This document shows positions 25,438-35,363 of a DNA stretch of 64,000 bases, one piece after another. The DNA comes from Clostridia bacterium. Its GTDB lineage: Bacteria > Bacillota > Clostridia > Oscillospirales > UBA644. The stretch covers positions 124,001-188,000 of the forward strand of contig JAFRTE010000012.1 of the NCBI GenBank assembly GCA_017427285.1, read 5' to 3'. The notes beneath the pieces are model-generated. The model did not search any database, was not told the origin of the DNA, and saw nothing but the letters and a program-made list of their open reading frames with translations. The translations under genes and the position numbers were made by a program. The stretch's first letter is position 1. The number at the start of each line of letters is the position of its first letter.

Positions 25438-27186
25438 TCAATCGATCATTTTGGTGTCGATATGTTCTTTGATAAGGGAGATGAAGTCGGGGATCGTCAT
25501 TGAGCCTTTGTCGCCGTCTTTTCTTATGCGGACGGATACCGTGCCGTCCTCCTGCTCCTTGTCGCCCGTAACGAGCATAAACGGAACCTTTTCCATCTGC
25601 GCTTCGCGGATCTTGTAGCCGACTTTTTCGCTTCTTTCGTCGACCTCAACTCTTATGCCGCATTCTTCGAGCTTCTCGCGGACTTCGTTTGCGTAGGGCT
25701 GATGTCTGTCTGCGATAGGAATAATCTTGACCTGAACGGGGGCGAGCCACGTCGGGAAAGCTCCCATCGTTTCTTCGATAAGATATGCCATAAAGCGGTC
25801 GAGGGAGCCGAGGATCGCGCGGTGGATAACAACGGGCGTATGCTCCGCGCCGTCCTTGTCAACGTATGTAAGATTGAATTTCGCGGGCAGGCAGAAGTCG
25901 AGCTGACAGGTGGAAAGCGTGATCTCCGCGCCTACTGCGGGCGTTACCTGAACGTCGAGCTTCGGTCCGTAAAACGCCGCTTCGCCTATCTCTTCGGTGT
26001 AGTCAAGTCCGAGCTGATCGAGCACCTGGCGCAGAGCGTTTTCCGCGGTGTTCCACATTTCGTCGTCGTCGTGATATTTTTTCTTGTCTGCGGGATCGCG
26101 CAGAGAAAGGACCATTCTGTAATCCTTGATGCCGAAATCACGGTACGTATCGAATATAAGATTAACGACCTTTTCTACCTCGTCCTTTATCTGATCGGGC
26201 GTAACGAAAAGGTGAGCGTCGTTCTGACAGAAATGACGGCCTCTTTCTATTCCTTTAAGCGTGCCGGAGGCCTCGTATCTGAAATCGTGCGCTATTTCGC
26301 CGATACGGACGGGGAGATTTCTGTATGAATGCTGCGAATTTGCGTAAATACGCATATGGTGCGGGCAGTTCATAGGACGAAGGACGTATGTTTCATCGTC
26401 AACCTTCATCGCGGGGAACATATTGTCTTTGTAATGATCCCAGTGACCGGAAGTTTTATACAGCTCGACCGTACCTACGCACGGAGTAAGAACGTGTTCG
26501 TAGCCCTGAGATATCTCTTTGTCGCGGATATAGTTTTCAAGTATCCTCCAGAGCGTGTAGCCCTTCGGAAGGAACATCGGCATGCCTTTGCCTACAAGCT
26601 CGTCGGTCATAAAAAGCTGAAGATCGTGGCCTATCCTGCGGTGATCGCGCAGTTTTGCCTCTTCGAGCTGTCTGAGATACTCTTCAAGATCCTCTTTGTT
26701 GGGGAACGATATGCCGTAAATACGCTGAAGCATCTTTTTTGAGGAATCGCCTCTCCAGTAAGCGCCGGTGCAGCTTGTGAGCTTGAAATGCTTTACCTTG
26801 CTTACGTAGGGCAGATGCGGGCCCGCGCAAAGATCGGTAAATTCGCCCTGTTTGTAAAAGCTTATCTCCTCGTCTTCGGGCAGATCGTTTATAAGCTCGA
26901 TTTTATACGGCTCGTTTTTCATAAGCTCGAGAGCTTCGTTTCTCGGAAGAACGAAACGTTCGATTTTGAGGTTTTCTTTTACGATTTTTTTCATCTCGGC
27001 TTCGATTTTCTCGAGAATTTCCGGGGTGAACGGTATTTCGCTGTCAAAATCGTAATAAAAACCGGTGTCTATCGCGGGCCCGATAGTGAGCTTCGTTTCG
27101 GGATAAAGTCTTTTTACCGCCTGCGCCATGATGTGGGACGTGGTGTGCCAGAACACCTTCATCTCTTCTAAATTCTCTATTTTCAT
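25438..27186 (-). CDS. thrS: Threonyl-tRNA synthetase without the TGS domain
   Basis: 582 residues; ordinary bacterial ThrRS is about 640. It begins directly in the editing (second additional) domain, with HTTSHIMAQAVKRLYP at residues 14-29 and the companion CAGPHLP motif near 117. The N-terminal TGS domain is absent: the ATG at 27186 has GAGGAGAAGG upstream and the previous stop is 25 bases away. The class II core keeps the zinc ligands in PMNCPHHMRIY and HRAILGS, plus the anticodon domain near the C-terminus. The lack of TGS is seen in some other lineages and should not affect charging. No T-box precedes it; it is the last gene of a long run. Confidence 0.97.
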   Translation of the reverse strand: MKIENLEEMKVFWHTTSHIMAQAVKRLYPETKLTIGPAIDTGFYYDFDSEIPFTPEILEKIEAEMKKIVKENLKIERFVLPRNEALELMKNEPYKIELINDLPEDEEISFYKQGEFTDLCAGPHLPYVSKVKHFKLTSCTGAYWRGDSSKKMLQRIYGISFPNKEDLEEYLRQLEEAKLRDHRRIGHDLQLFMTDELVGKGMPMFLPKGYTLWRILENYIRDKEISQGYEHVLTPCVGTVELYKTSGHWDHYKDNMFPAMKVDDETYVLRPMNCPHHMRIYANSQHSYRNLPVRIGEIAHDFRYEASGTLKGIERGRHFCQNDAHLFVTPDQIKDEVEKVVNLIFDTYRDFGIKDYRMVLSLRDPADKKKYHDDDEMWNTAENALRQVLDQLGLDYTEEIGEAAFYGPKLDVQVTPAVGAEITLSTCQLDFCLPAKFNLTYVDKDGAEHTPVVIHRAILGSLDRFMAYLIEETMGAFPTWLAPVQVKIIPIADRHQPYANEVREKLEECGIRVEVDERSEKVGYKIREAQMEKVPFMLVTGDKEQEDGTVSVRIRKDGDKGSMTIPDFISLIKEHIDTKMID

Positions 27187-27211
27187 TATACCTTCTCCTC
27201 TTCGGGATTTA

Positions 27212-28717
27212 TCAGTAATTTCTTATCTCTTCGCCGTTTAAAAGCTTGCCGAGATCGGATTTGATCTTATTTACTTTTGTTATGTATACAAAAAACCGTC
27301 CTTCGCCGTCAAGCTTGAATACGTATTTTCTCGACTCTATGGGTATAAACTCTATGACCATGTCGTCGCCGTCAATTGCGTGATACGTTATTTTAAGCTC
27401 CGTTTCGGCATTTTCGTCGGGCTCATACGCCATTCCGTCGTTTGTAACGCTTATTATCGTTACGTAAAAGCTCCTGAAAAGCGTGGGGTCTATCTTCGTT
27501 TCGCCGTTAAGCAAAACGACCATTTCTTCACCCTTGTCCGGGTCTGTGATCGAAAAATCGTATACGTCGCCGTTTGATTCTACGGTAAGCCCGTTAAGGT
27601 CGTTTATATACCGCAGATTTATCGTTCGCTGACAGTAAACGTCCACCGAGTAATCCGTAAACGCAAATTTATCCATATCAACGCCGTAAATTACGGGTTC
27701 GCCGTCATACATAACGTAAAGCGTTCGCCCGTCTATGTTTCCGAGCAGATATTCACTTCGGATAAGCAGATCCGAACCGTCTTCGGTCGCGCCGTAATAC
27801 GGGTTTTCAAGCCCCGTGACCTCGCTTACGTAGTTTTGCGTATCTACCCACGCTTCTATAACTACTTTTGTGGGATTTCCGAAGCCGTATTGCTGCTGAA
27901 GCGACTCGTCGAGCGTATCGGTTATGATGTCGTCGGCTTCAAGGGACGCGAGAATTTCAACTATGCCCTGTATCGGCGTTGAGTCGCCGCCCCATAAAAA
28001 CGGTTCTTCAAGCACCATGCCGCCGGCAAATCTTATATCCTTTGCCTCTTCGTCGGTAGTCTGGCGAACGTAAATGTCCTCTTTTTCGGAATTTTCGGGG
28101 AAGTCTATCAAAAGAGACTGAAATCCCGTATAAAGAAACTGTTTGCTTATCGTTTTCTGATAATACTGTACGTGATTTCTCAGAAATCTTTCCGAAAAAT
28201 ACGTCTGCGCAAGAAATACGTCCGTATTCGAAGCGTTTCTTATGTAATATCCTCCGCCCTGAGGTGCCGCGTCGCCTATCTGAAGCTCCGTTACGCTTCC
28301 GTCCTTTTTCTCGATGTATACGTGTACCTGCGGATCGTCGAGTCCGTAATATTCGAGATGTTCGGTATCTGTTTCTATAAGCGCGTCGCATGTCACTTTC
28401 GCTACGCTCGTATAAAGACCTTCGGATGAATACGGCAAAAGCGGAGCGCCCTCTCTGCCGAGGAAATTAAGGTTGCCCTCTTCGTCGCGGCTTATGGTAA
28501 ACTCGCCCGTCGGGTTTGTAACGTGAATATCTTTAAGGTCGTCGAGTACGCAGGAATAAATAACGAGACTTTCTCTTGCGTATTTGATATTCAGGTCTTT
28601 AGACGGCTCCGTCTCTTCGGGAAGGAGATCGTAGTTCATTATAAGCAGCGCTGCGCCGATGACCGCCGCAATAACGAGTACGGCAACGATAATGCCGATA
28701 ATCCTTTTTTTCGTCAT
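27212..28717 (-). CDS. DUF4340 membrane-anchored protein of a Gld-like ABC system
   Basis: 501 residues. One N-terminal membrane helix (IIGIIVAVLVIAAVIGAALLIM) follows a KKR anchor, and the rest is a large outside domain made of repeated beta units. The recurring form LYTSVAKVTCDALIETDTEHLEYYGLDDPQVHVYIEKKDG is the DUF4340 signature. Such proteins are found beside GldG-type ABC auxiliary proteins, as here: it overlaps the preceding gene by ATGA. Its role is unknown, perhaps in sensing or handling an envelope substrate. Confidence 0.85.
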   Translation of the reverse strand: MTKKRIIGIIVAVLVIAAVIGAALLIMNYDLLPEETEPSKDLNIKYARESLVIYSCVLDDLKDIHVTNPTGEFTISRDEEGNLNFLGREGAPLLPYSSEGLYTSVAKVTCDALIETDTEHLEYYGLDDPQVHVYIEKKDGSVTELQIGDAAPQGGGYYIRNASNTDVFLAQTYFSERFLRNHVQYYQKTISKQFLYTGFQSLLIDFPENSEKEDIYVRQTTDEEAKDIRFAGGMVLEEPFLWGGDSTPIQGIVEILASLEADDIITDTLDESLQQQYGFGNPTKVVIEAWVDTQNYVSEVTGLENPYYGATEDGSDLLIRSEYLLGNIDGRTLYVMYDGEPVIYGVDMDKFAFTDYSVDVYCQRTINLRYINDLNGLTVESNGDVYDFSITDPDKGEEMVVLLNGETKIDPTLFRSFYVTIISVTNDGMAYEPDENAETELKITYHAIDGDDMVIEFIPIESRKYVFKLDGEGRFFVYITKVNKIKSDLGKLLNGEEIRNY

Positions 28718-30447
28718 AAGAACTTACGCTTCCTCCAAACGATTATGCCGATAACCGATAATATCAGCGGAAGAACGAGCACGATGCCGAGGACCGTTAC
28801 AACGACCTGCGTTGTGGTTTCAAAAGCAAGAGTATCGAATATGAGCTGCGCCGGAAGAATATCGGTATCGTACGATTTTTTGGACGCTACGAGGAATTTG
28901 CAGAGTTTTATCATAAATTCCGCGGTCTGCTGGTTGTTCCCGTCTATATTGCTTACGAAATAGTCGTCTACAAACGATGTCGAGCCGCAAAGATAAACGC
29001 TCGATGAAAATTCCGTCATGCCCTCATATCTCGTCTGACGTGAGATCGCGCTCAGATAAAACGGACCTACGGTGTCGTTTTCTTCGTCGTAAGTAAAGTT
29101 TTTCCAGTCGGTCGGGGCAAGCGTGGTCGAAGCGGTAAAGCGTGAAAACGCAGTCGGGAAAGTATCTATAACTCCGTATGTTTTTCTCGTGTCCTTGCTG
29201 TCGAAAAGTCGGTATACCGCGCGCGCCGCGCCGAGCTGAACGAACTGATAGTATCCTTCTCTCGAGAGGTCTTCGGCAAGCGTTTTTGCGTCGTCTGCAT
29301 ACTTGACTTTCAGAAGCGGGTACGACGCGTTTGTAAACGCATAGCTGTTTGAATAGTCAAAGATGTTTTCGGTACCGAGACCGAGGCCCCACTCTGTGAG
29401 ATAATCTTCGAGCTTCGGGTTTTTCGGCATGTTGAGGTCTGTGAATATCATAAGATGATGCCCCAGATCCTCGTTGTTTGAAAGCCATGCGTCGATCTTG
29501 TTTATATCGTCGTCGCTGTAATTTCTCGTTGGATTGTTTATAACGAGTATCGATACGAAATCGGGTACTTCGTCAAAATCCTGTATGGTTATATATTTAA
29601 CGTCAAAGCCGTTGTCTTTCAGAGTTTCCTGAAAATACGGCAAAGAGCCCTCGCCGTGGCCTTTTATTATGGCGACGGTCTGTATATCCTCGACCGTGGC
29701 GTAAAGCATTCCGGCGGTCAAACGTCTTTCAAGGCCGACATACATAAGGTTTTCGAATATCGTATCCTTAATAAAGCGGTAACGCTGAGTTTCGGGCGAA
29801 TAAACAACAAGGAAGATGTTATCCGCAGTATCCGTGCCGTCGTCGAGAGTGATATTTCTTGATTTGAAGAAATTCGGGTTGTAGCGCGGATCGACGAAAT
29901 GAACGGTAACGTATTCGCTTTCGCGGACGTAGTTGTCTACGGTTTCAACAACGTATCTTGTAGGGGCGATCGCGCCGGAAGTGGAGGTCGCCGAGCGGTA
30001 GGTGGTTTCGTCGCCGAGAATTATTACTTCAACGGGGGATTTCAGTTCGGCAAGAAAATCCTTTGTTTCCTGGTCGAGCGTAAAAACCTTCTCGCTTGTA
30101 AGGTCGAGCTTCAGGTTGAATCTCTGCGCGGCAAGAGTTACAACAACGTTTACCGCAATTACTATCGCAATGAAAAGGATCGTAAAAAGCGTTGACAGCG
30201 AGCCGAATTTCAGTCTGTTTTTGTTTATGCGGGGGACCTTTGCCGAGGACACGTGTCCTCCGAGCGCCGCATACGAGGTCTGTTCGGACGCCGTTTTGTT
30301 TTCCGCAACCTCTTCTACGGTCGGTCTCTCTTCGTCAAAAGCCGTTCCTTCCGCTTCGGCGGCTTCGGTAATTACTTCCGCCGTTTCTTCGGCTGCGGTC
30401 TCGTTTATTTCGGAAGGATTGTTTTCAAAATCTTTTTCTTCGGTCAT
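28714..30447 (-). CDS. GldG-type ABC transport auxiliary protein
   Basis: 577 residues. A disordered, acidic cytoplasmic tail of ~75 residues (many Glu and Ala) is followed by a membrane helix (STLFTILFIAIVIAVNVVVTLAAQRF) and then LKLDLTSEKVFTLDQETKDFLAELKSPVEVIIL, the typical opening of the GldG/ABC_transp_aux domain. ATVEDIQTVAIIKGHGEGSLPYF and LVINNPTRNYSDDDINKIDAWL are further signatures. A C-terminal membrane helix ends in a basic tail (WRKRKFL). It should form one unit with the permease and ATPase upstream. Confidence 0.88.
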   Translation of the reverse strand: MTEEKDFENNPSEINETAAEETAEVITEAAEAEGTAFDEERPTVEEVAENKTASEQTSYAALGGHVSSAKVPRINKNRLKFGSLSTLFTILFIAIVIAVNVVVTLAAQRFNLKLDLTSEKVFTLDQETKDFLAELKSPVEVIILGDETTYRSATSTSGAIAPTRYVVETVDNYVRESEYVTVHFVDPRYNPNFFKSRNITLDDGTDTADNIFLVVYSPETQRYRFIKDTIFENLMYVGLERRLTAGMLYATVEDIQTVAIIKGHGEGSLPYFQETLKDNGFDVKYITIQDFDEVPDFVSILVINNPTRNYSDDDINKIDAWLSNNEDLGHHLMIFTDLNMPKNPKLEDYLTEWGLGLGTENIFDYSNSYAFTNASYPLLKVKYADDAKTLAEDLSREGYYQFVQLGAARAVYRLFDSKDTRKTYGVIDTFPTAFSRFTASTTLAPTDWKNFTYDEENDTVGPFYLSAISRQTRYEGMTEFSSSVYLCGSTSFVDDYFVSNIDGNNQQTAEFMIKLCKFLVASKKSYDTDILPAQLIFDTLAFETTTQVVVTVLGIVLVLPLILSVIGIIVWRKRKFL

Positions 30448-30460
30448 TTTTTACACCTCC

Positions 30461-31165
30461 TCAGCTCCAGCGGCGTCTTTCTATCATCCTTACCGCAAGG
30501 AAAAGGAATATTACTGTAACGGAAAGATAGTAGACTATCGGGGGAAGATTGAGTATTCCGTTTGTAAAATCGTCAAACTGCGCGTAAATATTGCCGTGCA
30601 TTATTATATCGGCAAGCCACGTCGGGAAAAACATCGCAAAAAAGTCGATAACAAACATAAAAAACAGTATCGCTATCGTTGCGGCGGCAGCGGCTATCGT
30701 CGATTCGGTAAGAGATGAAACAAACAGGCCTATCGCTATCATTGAGGAAAGCACGAGCACCGTTCCGATAAGATTCGTTAAAAGACAGCCGTAGTCAACG
30801 GTGCCGAAAATGTCTATTATAAGAACGTATATGAAGTTTACGCATGTGCAGGTGAGAAAAATTATCAGCGCGCCGAAAAATTTGCCTAAAACAAGCTGAT
30901 AAAGGGAGATTGGGGAGGTCAAAAGGAGCTGATCCGTTTTGTTTTTCTTTTCTTCGGAGAAAAATCTCATTGAGAGTATCCCCACAACTATCATATCTAC
31001 GAAAAACAGCCAGAAGCCGAAATAATCACCCAGATAACTCGTATTCTGCCATATTACGAAAAGCGTGAAGAGTATGGCGGAAAGGAACGTGTAAACGGCT
31101 ATTACGAACCAGCCGATCGGGTTTTTGAAAAAGGAGACGAGCTCTCTTTTAATTATCGCCGTCAT
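30461..31165 (-). CDS. ABC-2 type permease (GldF-like)
   Basis: 234 residues with six predicted membrane helices. The opening MTAIIKRELVSFFKNPIGWFVIAVYTFL matches the GldF/ABC-2 permease start, and SEEKKNKTDQLLLTSPISLYQLVLGKF matches the cytoplasmic coupling loop. It overlaps the ATPase gene by ATGA and precedes the GldG-type gene by 13 bases. Confidence 0.9.
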   Translation of the reverse strand: MTAIIKRELVSFFKNPIGWFVIAVYTFLSAILFTLFVIWQNTSYLGDYFGFWLFFVDMIVVGILSMRFFSEEKKNKTDQLLLTSPISLYQLVLGKFFGALIIFLTCTCVNFIYVLIIDIFGTVDYGCLLTNLIGTVLVLSSMIAIGLFVSSLTESTIAAAAATIAILFFMFVIDFFAMFFPTWLADIIMHGNIYAQFDDFTNGILNLPPIVYYLSVTVIFLFLAVRMIERRRWS

Positions 31166-32235
31166 TTTTTTTCACCGTCCTTTGCCTCGTCCTGTGCGTT
31201 TCCGCTGTCTTCTGCGGAATTTTCGGGCTGCTGTTTATCTTTTTTGCCTTTTTCTCTGCTCTTTGCTTCCAGCGCGCGCTGTTCGTCGTTTTGCGCAACG
31301 AGCTGGATAAAGATGTCTTCAAGGGACATGCCAAGAGGCGTGATCATTAAAATATACCAGTTTCTCTTTGCGCATTCGTCAAAAAGAAGACGGCGTATAT
31401 CGGTTTTCTTTTCCGCTTCGATAATAAAGTCTATCGTGCCTTTTTCAAAAGAGCCGACGTATTCTATCTTCGCTACGCCCGGAAGCGCGCCGAGAACGCC
31501 GAGTACGTCCGCGTCTTCGGGAGCCGCAAGACGGACGCCGTATCGGGTGTTTGCTCCCATACGCATCGTAAGGTCTTCGGCGAGTGCGTCCATAACGATG
31601 AAGCCCTCGTTCATTATTATAATACGCTCGCAGATCGCCTGGACTTCTGAAAGAATATGCGACGAGAGAAGTATCGTCCTTCTTGTACCCAGACGTTTGA
31701 TAAGATTTCGTATCTCAACTATCTCTTTCGGGTCAAGACCGGCGGTAGGTTCGTCAAGAATAAGTATCGGAGGATCTCCCAGCAGCGCCTGCGCAAGTCC
31801 TACGCGCTGTTTGTAGCCCTTTGAAAGGTTTTTGATAAGACGGTTGTATACGCCGGTTATCTTTACAACTTCGCATACCTCTGCAATGTGCTCTTTCTTT
31901 TTCTTGATGTTTTCCTTTTTCGCGCAGCCTTTGAGATTGTAAACGAAACTGAGATATTCCTTCACCGTCATGTCGTGGTAAAGAGGCGGAATTTCGGGAA
32001 GATAGCCGATGCTCGCCTTCGCCTTTGACGGCTCTTCGAGAAGATCGTGTCCGTCCACCGTGATTTTACCAGCATGGGACGATATATAGCCGGTTATCAT
32101 ATTCATCGTTGTGGTCTTTCCAGCTCCGTTGGGGCCGAGAATACCGACTATGTCGCCCTGGTTTATCGTGAAGCTTATGTTGTTTACGGCGATCTTGTTT
32201 CCGTAACGCTTCGTTAAGCCCGAAACCGTTATCAT
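31162..32235 (-). CDS. ABC transporter ATP-binding protein (GldA-like) with charged C-terminal tail
   Basis: 357 residues. ABC motifs: Walker A GPNGAGKTTT (near 36-45), Q-loop YLPEIPPL, signature LSKGYKQRVGLAQALLG, Walker B LILDEPTAGLD, H-loop LLSSHIL. After the ~310-residue body, which includes the C-terminal domain seen in exporter-type ATPases, there is a ~45-residue tail of Lys, Glu, Asp and Gln that is likely disordered. First gene of the four-gene transporter set; aspS ends 30 bases upstream. Confidence 0.92.
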   Translation of the reverse strand: MITVSGLTKRYGNKIAVNNISFTINQGDIVGILGPNGAGKTTTMNMITGYISSHAGKITVDGHDLLEEPSKAKASIGYLPEIPPLYHDMTVKEYLSFVYNLKGCAKKENIKKKKEHIAEVCEVVKITGVYNRLIKNLSKGYKQRVGLAQALLGDPPILILDEPTAGLDPKEIVEIRNLIKRLGTRRTILLSSHILSEVQAICERIIIMNEGFIVMDALAEDLTMRMGANTRYGVRLAAPEDADVLGVLGALPGVAKIEYVGSFEKGTIDFIIEAEKKTDIRRLLFDECAKRNWYILMITPLGMSLEDIFIQLVAQNDEQRALEAKSREKGKKDKQQPENSAEDSGNAQDEAKDGEKK

Positions 32236-32264
32236 GATAAACTCCCTTTATTATTTATAAAATA

Positions 32265-34031
32265 TCATTCAACTATTTTAAGATGCAGTTCGTCAAGCTG
32301 CTTTGCATCCGCCGCAGACGGGCAGTCAGTCATAAGCTCCGAAGCGTTCTGTACTTTCGGGAACGCAATAACGTCTCTTAAGCTGTCCGCTCCGAGAAGC
32401 TGCATTACAAGTCTGTCAAGACCGAGGCCCATGCCGCCGTGCGGAGGAGCTCCGAATTTGAATGCGTCGGTAAGATAACCGAATTTTCTGTACGCCTCCT
32501 CGTCAGAAAGGCCGAGAAGCGCGAATATCCTCTTTTGCAAAACGGGATCGGTTATTCTTATCGAGCCGCTTGAAAGCTCTATGCCGTTTAAAACAAGGTC
32601 GTACGCCTTCGCTCTTACCTTCGCCTTGTCGGTTTCAAGATATTCGAGACATTCGTCGAGCGGCGCCGTAAACGGGTGGTGCATGGCAACGAATGTGCCG
32701 AGCTCCTCGTCGTATTCAAAAAACGGCATTTCCGTAATCCACATAAGATCCCAGCCTTCGGGCTTTATGCCGAGCCGCTTTGCGGTCTCCGTTCTGAGCA
32801 TGCCGAGCTGTGAGAGCACGTGAGACGTATTGGTATCTGCGATTATGAGTATAACGTCGCCGGTCTTCGCGCCCATTTCGGAAATGATCGCATTCATTTC
32901 GTCTTCCGTCATGAATTTTGCAAACGAGCATGCCGTTCCCTCTTCGGTAAGGCGTATCCATGCGAGCCCTTTTGCGCCGCAGCCCTTTGCGTATTCCGTA
33001 AGCTTGTCTATTTCTTTTCTCGTAAGCTTATGCGCGGAGTTTTCGGCGTTTATCGCCCTTACGCTGCCTCCGCCCGAAACTGCGCCGGAAAATACGGAAA
33101 ATCCGCATTTTTCAACTATGGACGAAAGGTCGTGTATTTCCATGCCGAAGCGTGTGTCCGGCTTATCAGAACCGTATTTCGACATCGCTTCCGCATAAGT
33201 GAGTCTCTTTAAGGGCAGCGGGATATCAACGCCGAGCGTTTCCTTGAAGATCCTCTGCATAAATCCTTCGCCTACTTTGAGCACGTCTTCAACGTCTACG
33301 AAGGACATTTCCATATCTATCTGCGTAAATTCCGGCTGTCTGTCTGCTCTGAGGTCTTCGTCTCTGAAGCAGCGGGCTATCTGAATATAGCGGTCAAATC
33401 CCGCAACCATGGAAAGCTGCTTGTAAAGCTGAGGCGACTGCGGAAGAGCGTAGAAATTGCCGGGATGCACTCTTGACGGCACAAGATAGTCTCTTGCGCC
33501 TTCGGGGGTGGACTTTATGAGCATCGGAGTTTCTATTTCGATAAATCCGTTTTCGTAAAAATAATCCCTCGTTATTTTCGCGACCTTGTTTCTGAAAAGC
33601 AGATTGCTCATCAGATCGGGACGGCGAAGATCCAGATATCTGTATTTTAAGCGCAGCTCCTCGTTTACGTTTGAATTTCTTACGATCTCAAACGGCGGCG
33701 TTTCGCTCTTGCCGAGGATATTAAGCTCGCTTACCGCAACTTCTATTTCGCCTGTCGCAAGATTTTTGTTTACGGCGTTTTCGCCTCTTGCGCAAACCGT
33801 GCCCGAAGCGCATATAACGTCTTCCGAGCGCAGAGTATACGCAACGTCAAAAAGCTCCTTTGATTTCTGCTCGTCAAAAGTCAGCTGCAAAAAGCCCGTT
33901 CTGTCTCTCAGGTCTATAAAAATAAGTCCTCCGAGCACACGGCGCCTCTGTACCCAGCCGGCAACGGTGATCGTTTTTCCTACGTCTTTTACGCCGAAAT
34001 TTCCGCAATAGTCTGTTCTGTTGATATACAT
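32265..34031 (-). CDS. aspS: Aspartyl-tRNA synthetase
   Basis: 588 residues, bacterial type. OB-fold anticodon domain (VAGWVQRRRVLGGLIFIDLRDRTGFLQL), class II motif 1 and 2 (RYLDLRRPDLM; FRDEDLRADRQPEFTQIDMEMSF), an inserted GAD domain near residues 290-420, and motif 3 GGMGLGLDRLVMQLLG. Whether it is discriminating or also charges tRNA-Asn cannot be decided from the sequence alone, since gatCAB is not in the window. Follows hisS, a common Firmicutes pair. Confidence 0.98.
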   Translation of the reverse strand: MYINRTDYCGNFGVKDVGKTITVAGWVQRRRVLGGLIFIDLRDRTGFLQLTFDEQKSKELFDVAYTLRSEDVICASGTVCARGENAVNKNLATGEIEVAVSELNILGKSETPPFEIVRNSNVNEELRLKYRYLDLRRPDLMSNLLFRNKVAKITRDYFYENGFIEIETPMLIKSTPEGARDYLVPSRVHPGNFYALPQSPQLYKQLSMVAGFDRYIQIARCFRDEDLRADRQPEFTQIDMEMSFVDVEDVLKVGEGFMQRIFKETLGVDIPLPLKRLTYAEAMSKYGSDKPDTRFGMEIHDLSSIVEKCGFSVFSGAVSGGGSVRAINAENSAHKLTRKEIDKLTEYAKGCGAKGLAWIRLTEEGTACSFAKFMTEDEMNAIISEMGAKTGDVILIIADTNTSHVLSQLGMLRTETAKRLGIKPEGWDLMWITEMPFFEYDEELGTFVAMHHPFTAPLDECLEYLETDKAKVRAKAYDLVLNGIELSSGSIRITDPVLQKRIFALLGLSDEEAYRKFGYLTDAFKFGAPPHGGMGLGLDRLVMQLLGADSLRDVIAFPKVQNASELMTDCPSAADAKQLDELHLKIVE

Positions 34032-34076
34032 AGTTTCTACCTTCTGTACTGTTCTTTATATATTTTAATATGTTTA

Positions 34077-35342
34077 TTAGTCACAAATGTGAATTTCGTT
34101 TTTCAATATGGCGGTCAATTCGGGGATATTGCGAAAATCCGCTTTTACAGTTTCTCCGCTTTCCATATCGCGTATATCCGCGGCGCCCTTTTCAAGCTCT
34201 TCGTCTCCGATTACGGCGGTAAATCTCGCTCCCGTTTTATCCGCATATTTCATCTGTGCCTTTACCGAGCGGGACATAAGGTCTGTTTCCGCCTTTATCC
34301 CGTTTTTGCGAAGCGCTGCCGCCGTTTCAAACGCCGCTTTCGCCGCTGCGGGACCCATCGACGCTATGTAGATATCCGGCGCAGTGTCTTTTCCGAAATC
34401 GGGTATGAGCGGAAAAAGTCTTTCAACGCCGCACGCAAATCCGATACCGGGCGTCGGTTTTCCGCCGAGCTCCTCGATAAGTCCGTCATATCTTCCTCCC
34501 GCGGCAACGGCAAGGCCCGAATTTGTATCTATAAACTCAAAAACGGTTTTTGTGTAATAGTCAAGCCCTCTTACAAGTCCGCTGTCCTCTTCGTATGAAA
34601 TGCCTACGGAGTCAAGAGCCGTTTTTACGGCGGAATAATGCTCTCTGCACTCTTCGCAGAGGTAGTCCGTTATTTTCGGGGCGTTTTTCGCCAGAGCGAT
34701 ATCCTGCGGACTTTTGCAGTCAAGTATTCTCATGGGATTTCTCTGCAATCTGCCCTTGCAGGTATCGCAAAGCTCGTTGAGATGCGCGGTGAAATATTCC
34801 CGAAGCGCGTTCTGATATTCCGCGCGGCATTTCGGACATCCTATCGAGTTTATTTTCAGCAAGGTGCCTTCGATACCCAGATTTTCAAGAAAAAGCTTTG
34901 CGAGAGATATCAGCTCCGCGTCTGAAAAAGGCGACGTTGCGCCGTAAAGCTCCATGCCTATCTGGTTGAATTCCCTGTAACGGCCCGCCTGCGGCTTGTC
35001 GTAGCGGAAAACGTTGATCTTATAGTAAAGTTTGAGCGGCAGAGTCCCGCCGAGAAGCCCGTTTTCAAGCGAAAGACGGACTGCGGAAGCGGTGCCTTCG
35101 GGGCGAAGAGTCATAGACCTTCCGCCCTTGTCCTCAAAAGTATACATTTCTTTCTGTACTATATCCGTAGTGTCTCCCACGCCTCGCGTGAAAAGCTCCG
35201 TTTCCTCAAAAGTGGGGAAACGTATTTCCTTATATCCCGCAGTTTCGGCGGTTTTATCCGCTACAGACTCTATATAACGCCATTTGTAGGAATCCTGCGG
35301 TAAAACGTCGTTTGTTCCTCTCGGCGCCTTGATGATTGCCAT
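34077..35342 (-). CDS. hisS: Histidyl-tRNA synthetase
   Basis: 421 residues. MAIIKAPRGTNDVLPQDSYKW opens the protein as in most HisRS; class II motif 2 appears as RPEGTASAVR and YRYDKPQAGRYREFNQIG, the histidine-A motif is LVRGLDYYTKTVFEF, motif 3 is FACGVERL, and the C-terminal anticodon domain ends the chain. A C-X2-C pair (CPKCRAEYQ and CDTCKG) sits in the insertion domain. Separated from aspS by 45 bases and from mgsA by 21; no T-box between. Confidence 0.98.
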   Translation of the reverse strand: MAIIKAPRGTNDVLPQDSYKWRYIESVADKTAETAGYKEIRFPTFEETELFTRGVGDTTDIVQKEMYTFEDKGGRSMTLRPEGTASAVRLSLENGLLGGTLPLKLYYKINVFRYDKPQAGRYREFNQIGMELYGATSPFSDAELISLAKLFLENLGIEGTLLKINSIGCPKCRAEYQNALREYFTAHLNELCDTCKGRLQRNPMRILDCKSPQDIALAKNAPKITDYLCEECREHYSAVKTALDSVGISYEEDSGLVRGLDYYTKTVFEFIDTNSGLAVAAGGRYDGLIEELGGKPTPGIGFACGVERLFPLIPDFGKDTAPDIYIASMGPAAAKAAFETAAALRKNGIKAETDLMSRSVKAQMKYADKTGARFTAVIGDEELEKGAADIRDMESGETVKADFRNIPELTAILKNEIHICD

Positions 35343-35363
35343 AACTGTTTCTCCTGTAAAAAT

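Noticed and set aside
27187..35363. T-box riboswitch before thrS, aspS or hisS
   Set aside because: The gaps before these genes are 25 to 45 bases, too short, and no GGUGG-type T-box core is seen.
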